A stretch of DNA of 10,917 nucleotides, taken from assembly GCA_022706885.1 (NCBI GenBank), contig JAKJBR010000041.1, forward strand, positions 1 to 10,917, read 5' to 3'. The DNA is from DUPQ01 sp022706885. GTDB lineage: Bacteria > Bacillota > Clostridia > DUPQ01. The notes beneath the pieces are model-generated. The model was given only the letters and a program-made list of their open reading frames with translations, made no database searches and was not told the DNA's origin. The position numbers and the translations under genes were made by a program. Shown one piece after another: positions 9,137 through 10,917 of the stretch. Position 1 is the stretch's first letter. The number at the start of each line of letters is the position of its first letter.

Positions 9137-9714
9137 TACATCTCCTCCCTGTTTACGGTTTCATCGGCGGTCACATTGGCATATTGCTCTTTCAACTTCT
9201 TTTCCTGTATGAGCAATAACATCCTTATAACCTGAATGATTATTACAATTACCAGAGGAATAATAACTAAAAGCAGGAAACCGTTCCGGGTCCTCATCAT
9301 GTTTATATACCCTCCGAGACCGTATATCTGCATTTTGCTCACCGCCATTACACTGCTTTTATTTACATAAAACGGACCTCTGCCTTCGGTTCCCGACACC
9401 AGATAATATTCATCCTCCACACTTTCCAGATGTCTGACCGAATATTGTATTCCTGCCATGCTCTTGGTGGTTATTATCACATAATCGCCATTCTCCACCT
9501 TGTCGTATTTCAGATCGGACACTAAAGCGCTGCCTTTTAGAATCTTAGGGGAAAGCTCAGAATCATTGACACTAACCAATATATGGTTGCCGAATTTGGG
9601 ACATGCATATTGCATATCAAAGCTTAAAATCATAACGGTTGTTATTATTGCGGAAGCAATGAAAATTGCCGATATGCACATATATAAAACTTTGAAAATT
9701 TTCTTTTTTTTCAT
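9136..9714 (-). CDS. SipW-like signal peptidase homologue, apparently catalytically dead
   Basis: This 192-aa protein has the architecture of S26B (SipW/Sec11-type) signal peptidases: an N-terminal membrane helix (about 9-31), a small extracytoplasmic beta domain, and a C-terminal membrane helix (about 146-169) after GLGGYI and a conserved-looking Gly. Domain landmarks align well: DSELSPKI at 51-58 with the usual SGSMxPTI, KVENGDYVII at 72-81 with KVGDIITF, RHLESVED at 94-101 with HRVVsIED, and YYLVSGT at 103-109 with yyTkGD. In this alignment the nucleophilic Ser is Glu53, the catalytic His is Arg94 and the box-E Asp is Thr109. ATG 9714 is preferred; a TTG at 9717 is also possible, and AAGGAGAT lies just upstream. 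It begins 12 bases after the preceding stop. It may dock or assemble the Ala-Trp-Phe proteins rather than cleave them (inference). Confidence 0.82.
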   Translation of the reverse strand: MKKKKIFKVLYMCISAIFIASAIITTVMILSFDMQYACPKFGNHILVSVNDSELSPKILKGSALVSDLKYDKVENGDYVIITTKSMAGIQYSVRHLESVEDEYYLVSGTEGRGPFYVNKSSVMAVSKMQIYGLGGYINMMRTRNGFLLLVIIPLVIVIIIQVIRMLLLIQEKKLKEQYANVTADETVNREEM

Positions 9715-9726
9715 CAATTAATCTCC

Positions 9727-10590
9727 TTATGCGGGATCTACAAGTGTGAACTCCAGTTCAAATGCAAATCCCCCTCCCGCATGTGCTCTCACAGCATAAT
9801 TATTCTCACCTTCAAACCAAATTCTTATTGTCAGTTCTCTTACGCTGATTGTACCGCTATTCGCACATATGAGTTTAAACGGCAATGCTCCCGCTTGTCC
9901 GCTCTCATATATTCCCATCGCATACGACGGATCGGTCGAACTTTTTGTATTTATGCCGTTTACCGGCAATGCAGCACCGGAGGTATCGGTACCGTCTGCG
10001 GCATATCTGTATATATATGTTGTTTCTACACCAAGATCATCCGTCACCGAAAGTGATATCCTTGCCGCTTTATAAAGTTCATTGTCGGTAAGACCGGATA
10101 TTGCAACTTTGCTGACAAAACAGTCAAGAGCCGTTATATCACTATGTGCTTCCGTTGTAGTAACCAAATAAACGGTTTTTTCCATGTAAAATTTCTTATC
10201 ATTCTGCCCCACAGCGGCATATTTTGTACCGGTTTCCGGATCAGTTATGGCGGAACCGTCAGTCTGCACTTTTCTGGCATACCAGAAATTCTTCCCGTTC
10301 GGAGAGGAAGAAGGTCTTAATACGATATTAACGCCGTAATCATATAAGCTTGAGAAACCCAGTTCCTCAAAGTTTGCCATGGAGAAAGTAAGTTGCTGAG
10401 ACAGTCTTTCATCCTGACTGCCGGATATATATACAGTCAGAGGCACCATCGCACTTAACTCAACGCCGTTTGTCTGTACTTTATCACTCTGAGCGAACCA
10501 TGCATCGGAAAACCACCAATAGGAAACGATGGCCACGGCTATAAGCCCTAACGCCAGTCTGATTCCCGCTGAAAGCAATTTCCTCTTCAT
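9727..10590 (-). CDS. SipW-type (TasA/camelysin-like) secreted protein A, 287 aa
   Basis: This is the first gene of the operon. ATG 10590 follows GGAGG with a 4-base spacer, just downstream of the leader terminator. Residues 8-27 are hydrophobic and are followed by Ser-Asp-Ala-Trp-Phe at 28-32, a SipW-type signal. Shortly after comes NGVELSAMVPLTVYIS, the 'nGi-l---gl-v-is' first strand usual in TasA-like surface proteins. Near the C-terminus, LTIRIWFEGENNYAVRAHAG resembles the I-W-[LI]-E-G-t-D motif of such proteins in Clostridia and Bacilli, followed by a final beta strand FAFELEFTLVDP. The 'tDxeC' part is replaced here by ENNYA. The length is somewhat above that of TasA. It is probably secreted and assembled into surface fibres or matrix; the family call rests on motif resemblance only. 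Confidence 0.88.
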   Translation of the reverse strand: MKRKLLSAGIRLALGLIAVAIVSYWWFSDAWFAQSDKVQTNGVELSAMVPLTVYISGSQDERLSQQLTFSMANFEELGFSSLYDYGVNIVLRPSSSPNGKNFWYARKVQTDGSAITDPETGTKYAAVGQNDKKFYMEKTVYLVTTTEAHSDITALDCFVSKVAISGLTDNELYKAARISLSVTDDLGVETTYIYRYAADGTDTSGAALPVNGINTKSSTDPSYAMGIYESGQAGALPFKLICANSGTISVRELTIRIWFEGENNYAVRAHAGGGFAFELEFTLVDPA

Positions 10591-10607
10591 TCTTCCTCCA
10601 TCTTTGC

Positions 10608-10658
10608 AAAAACAATAGCAGCCTTTGCAAATAATATAATTGCAACTGGCTGCCTATT
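10608..10658 (-). terminator. Riboswitch-controlled intrinsic terminator
   Basis: Read on the minus strand, AATAGGCAGCC (10658-10648) pairs with GGCTGCTATT (10623-10614) with a single bulged G. The stem extends inward through a second pair, TTGCAA with TTGCAA (10645-10640 and 10630-10625), around an AT-rich loop. The hairpin is followed by G and a run of five T (10612-10608). It lies between the aptamer and the first ribosome binding site. Its 5' arm is made of bases that also form the 3' side of the aptamer, so the two structures exclude each other. Confidence 0.8.
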
Positions 10659-10722
10659 ACTTTTCATACGGCCCTATAGTTTTGCGTCACACCCTTTCGG
10701 GTATTTTGCCTTTCTTGTAGAA
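10637..10722 (-). ncRNA. Cyclic-di-GMP-I (GEMM-I) riboswitch aptamer
   Basis: On the minus strand the conserved GEMM-I elements occur in order. They are GGCAAA (10710-10705), a short stem ACCC/GGGT closed by a GAAA tetraloop (10702-10691), GACGCAAA (10688-10681), a tetraloop-receptor-like CTATAGGGCC (10679-10670 region), a second stem GCC-TAT/ATA-GGC (about 10672-10652), and AGCCAGTTGC at the 3' side. The base aligned with the ligand-sensing G20 is G, which favours cyclic-di-GMP over the cGAMP variant; this is a by-eye alignment. The closing stem is short and its exact limits are uncertain. Because the 3' side is shared with the terminator, ligand binding should allow read-through into the operon, an ON switch. 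Confidence 0.9.
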
Positions 10723-10724
10723 TA

Positions 10725-10753
10725 ATATTATCACAGTATGTAAAAATTGTAAA
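10725..10753 (-). promoter_or_regulatory. Likely sigma-A-type promoter of the operon
   Basis: On the minus strand TTTACA (10753-10748) is a good -35 box. Exactly 17 bases later comes TAATAT (10730-10725), a 4-of-6 match to the -10 box. An overlapping TGTGATAAT could instead act as an extended -10. Transcription would start near 10718, just before the aptamer, leaving almost no extra leader. No other convincing promoter was seen inside the tightly packed operon. Confidence 0.65.
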
Positions 10754-10757
10754 TAAG

Positions 10758-10790
10758 AACTTTTGCAGTTTTTGCAGTTTTTTTTATTTT
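10758..10790 (-). repeat. Tandem ACTGCAAAA repeat in an A-rich upstream element
   Basis: The minus strand carries two adjacent copies of ACTGCAAAA preceded by AAAATAAAAAAA, ending a few bases upstream of the -35 box. The A-rich part could be an UP element for the RNA polymerase alpha subunit. The direct repeat could be a binding site for a regulator. Both roles are inference; only the repeat and the base composition are seen. Confidence 0.5.
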
Positions 10791-10826
10791 CGTAAATTGA
10801 AAAAGTAAATTCCAGTACTAATAGGC

Positions 10827-10917
10827 TCAAGCGGATTTTACTCTTGCACTAAGTTCCAGTTGTTGATTTGCATAACAAAAAGCCATATAGTGTCTTTCTG
10901 AAGGTTGCTCGTTTGGA
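10827..10917 (-). CDS. Possible C-terminal tail of an upstream gene
   Basis: One minus-strand frame is open from the right edge for 29 codons to TGA at 10827-10829. It reads as a plausible protein end (including HYMAFCYANQQLELSARVKSA after a short lead-in; split as HYMAFCYANQ then QLELSARVKSA). The product is not recognised. So short a frame can occur by chance and no terminator follows it, so this is only a possibility. If real, the upstream gene lies on the same strand as the operon. Confidence 0.25.
   Translation of the reverse strand, partial: PNEQPSERHYMAFCYANQQLELSARVKSA

Noticed and set aside
9715..9717. TTG as the start of the peptidase homologue
   Set aside because: An ATG follows immediately with an acceptable spacing from the AAGGAGAT site. 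TTG adds one residue only and cannot be excluded, but ATG is the simpler choice.
10797..10830. Terminator for an upstream gene
   Set aside because: A short CCAGTACT-like partial palindrome is present, but there is no stable GC-rich stem followed by a T-run.
1..10917. CRISPR array, tRNA or rRNA genes, insertion sequences, integrase genes
   Set aside because: No regularly spaced repeats, no cloverleaf-like sequence, no transposase or integrase frame and no terminal inverted repeats were seen on either strand.

Overview
The window reads as one minus-strand operon for cell-surface or extracellular-matrix proteins, with its promoter and leader at the right-hand end. It suggests a Gram-positive bacterium of the Firmicutes/Clostridia type, perhaps an uncultured gut lineage. 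The reasons are the strong GGAGG-type ribosome binding sites, a class I cyclic-di-GMP riboswitch, SipW/TasA-type export signals and moderately AT-rich DNA. No genus can be named from sequence alone.

Layout in the direction of transcription (right to left): a possible tail of an upstream gene (10827-10917); a promoter (about 10725-10753) preceded by an A-rich stretch with a tandem 9-bp repeat; a GEMM-I cyclic-di-GMP aptamer (about 10640-10720) whose 3' side overlaps an intrinsic terminator (10608-10658); then five genes with almost no space between them. These are a 287-aa secreted protein (9727-10590), a 192-aa SipW-like signal peptidase homologue (9136-9714), a 249-aa secreted protein (8387-9136), a 291-aa secreted protein (7515-8390), and a giant surface protein that starts at 7518 and stays open for 2506 codons to the left edge. 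The last three junctions are TAATG, ATGA and ATGA overlaps, so translation is probably coupled.

The three mid-sized proteins all carry an N-terminal hydrophobic helix followed by Ala-Trp-Phe, the hallmark of SipW-dependent (TasA/camelysin-type) substrates. The peptidase homologue between them keeps the family fold and both membrane segments. By eye, however, it has lost the catalytic Ser, His and Asp (Glu53, Arg94 and Thr109), so it may be a pseudo-enzyme. The giant protein has a membrane/signal helix, a probable beta-helix (GLUG-like) N-terminal region, and then at least eleven degenerate modules of about 135-225 residues with a beta-trefoil-like periodicity.

Working model (inference): rising cyclic-di-GMP stabilises the aptamer, prevents the terminator and switches on the whole operon. 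The cell then builds a surface fibre or adhesive matrix from three TasA-like subunits and one very large modular adhesin, with a catalytically dead SipW paralogue acting as an assembly or docking factor. The remaining plus-strand open frames are shadows of these genes.
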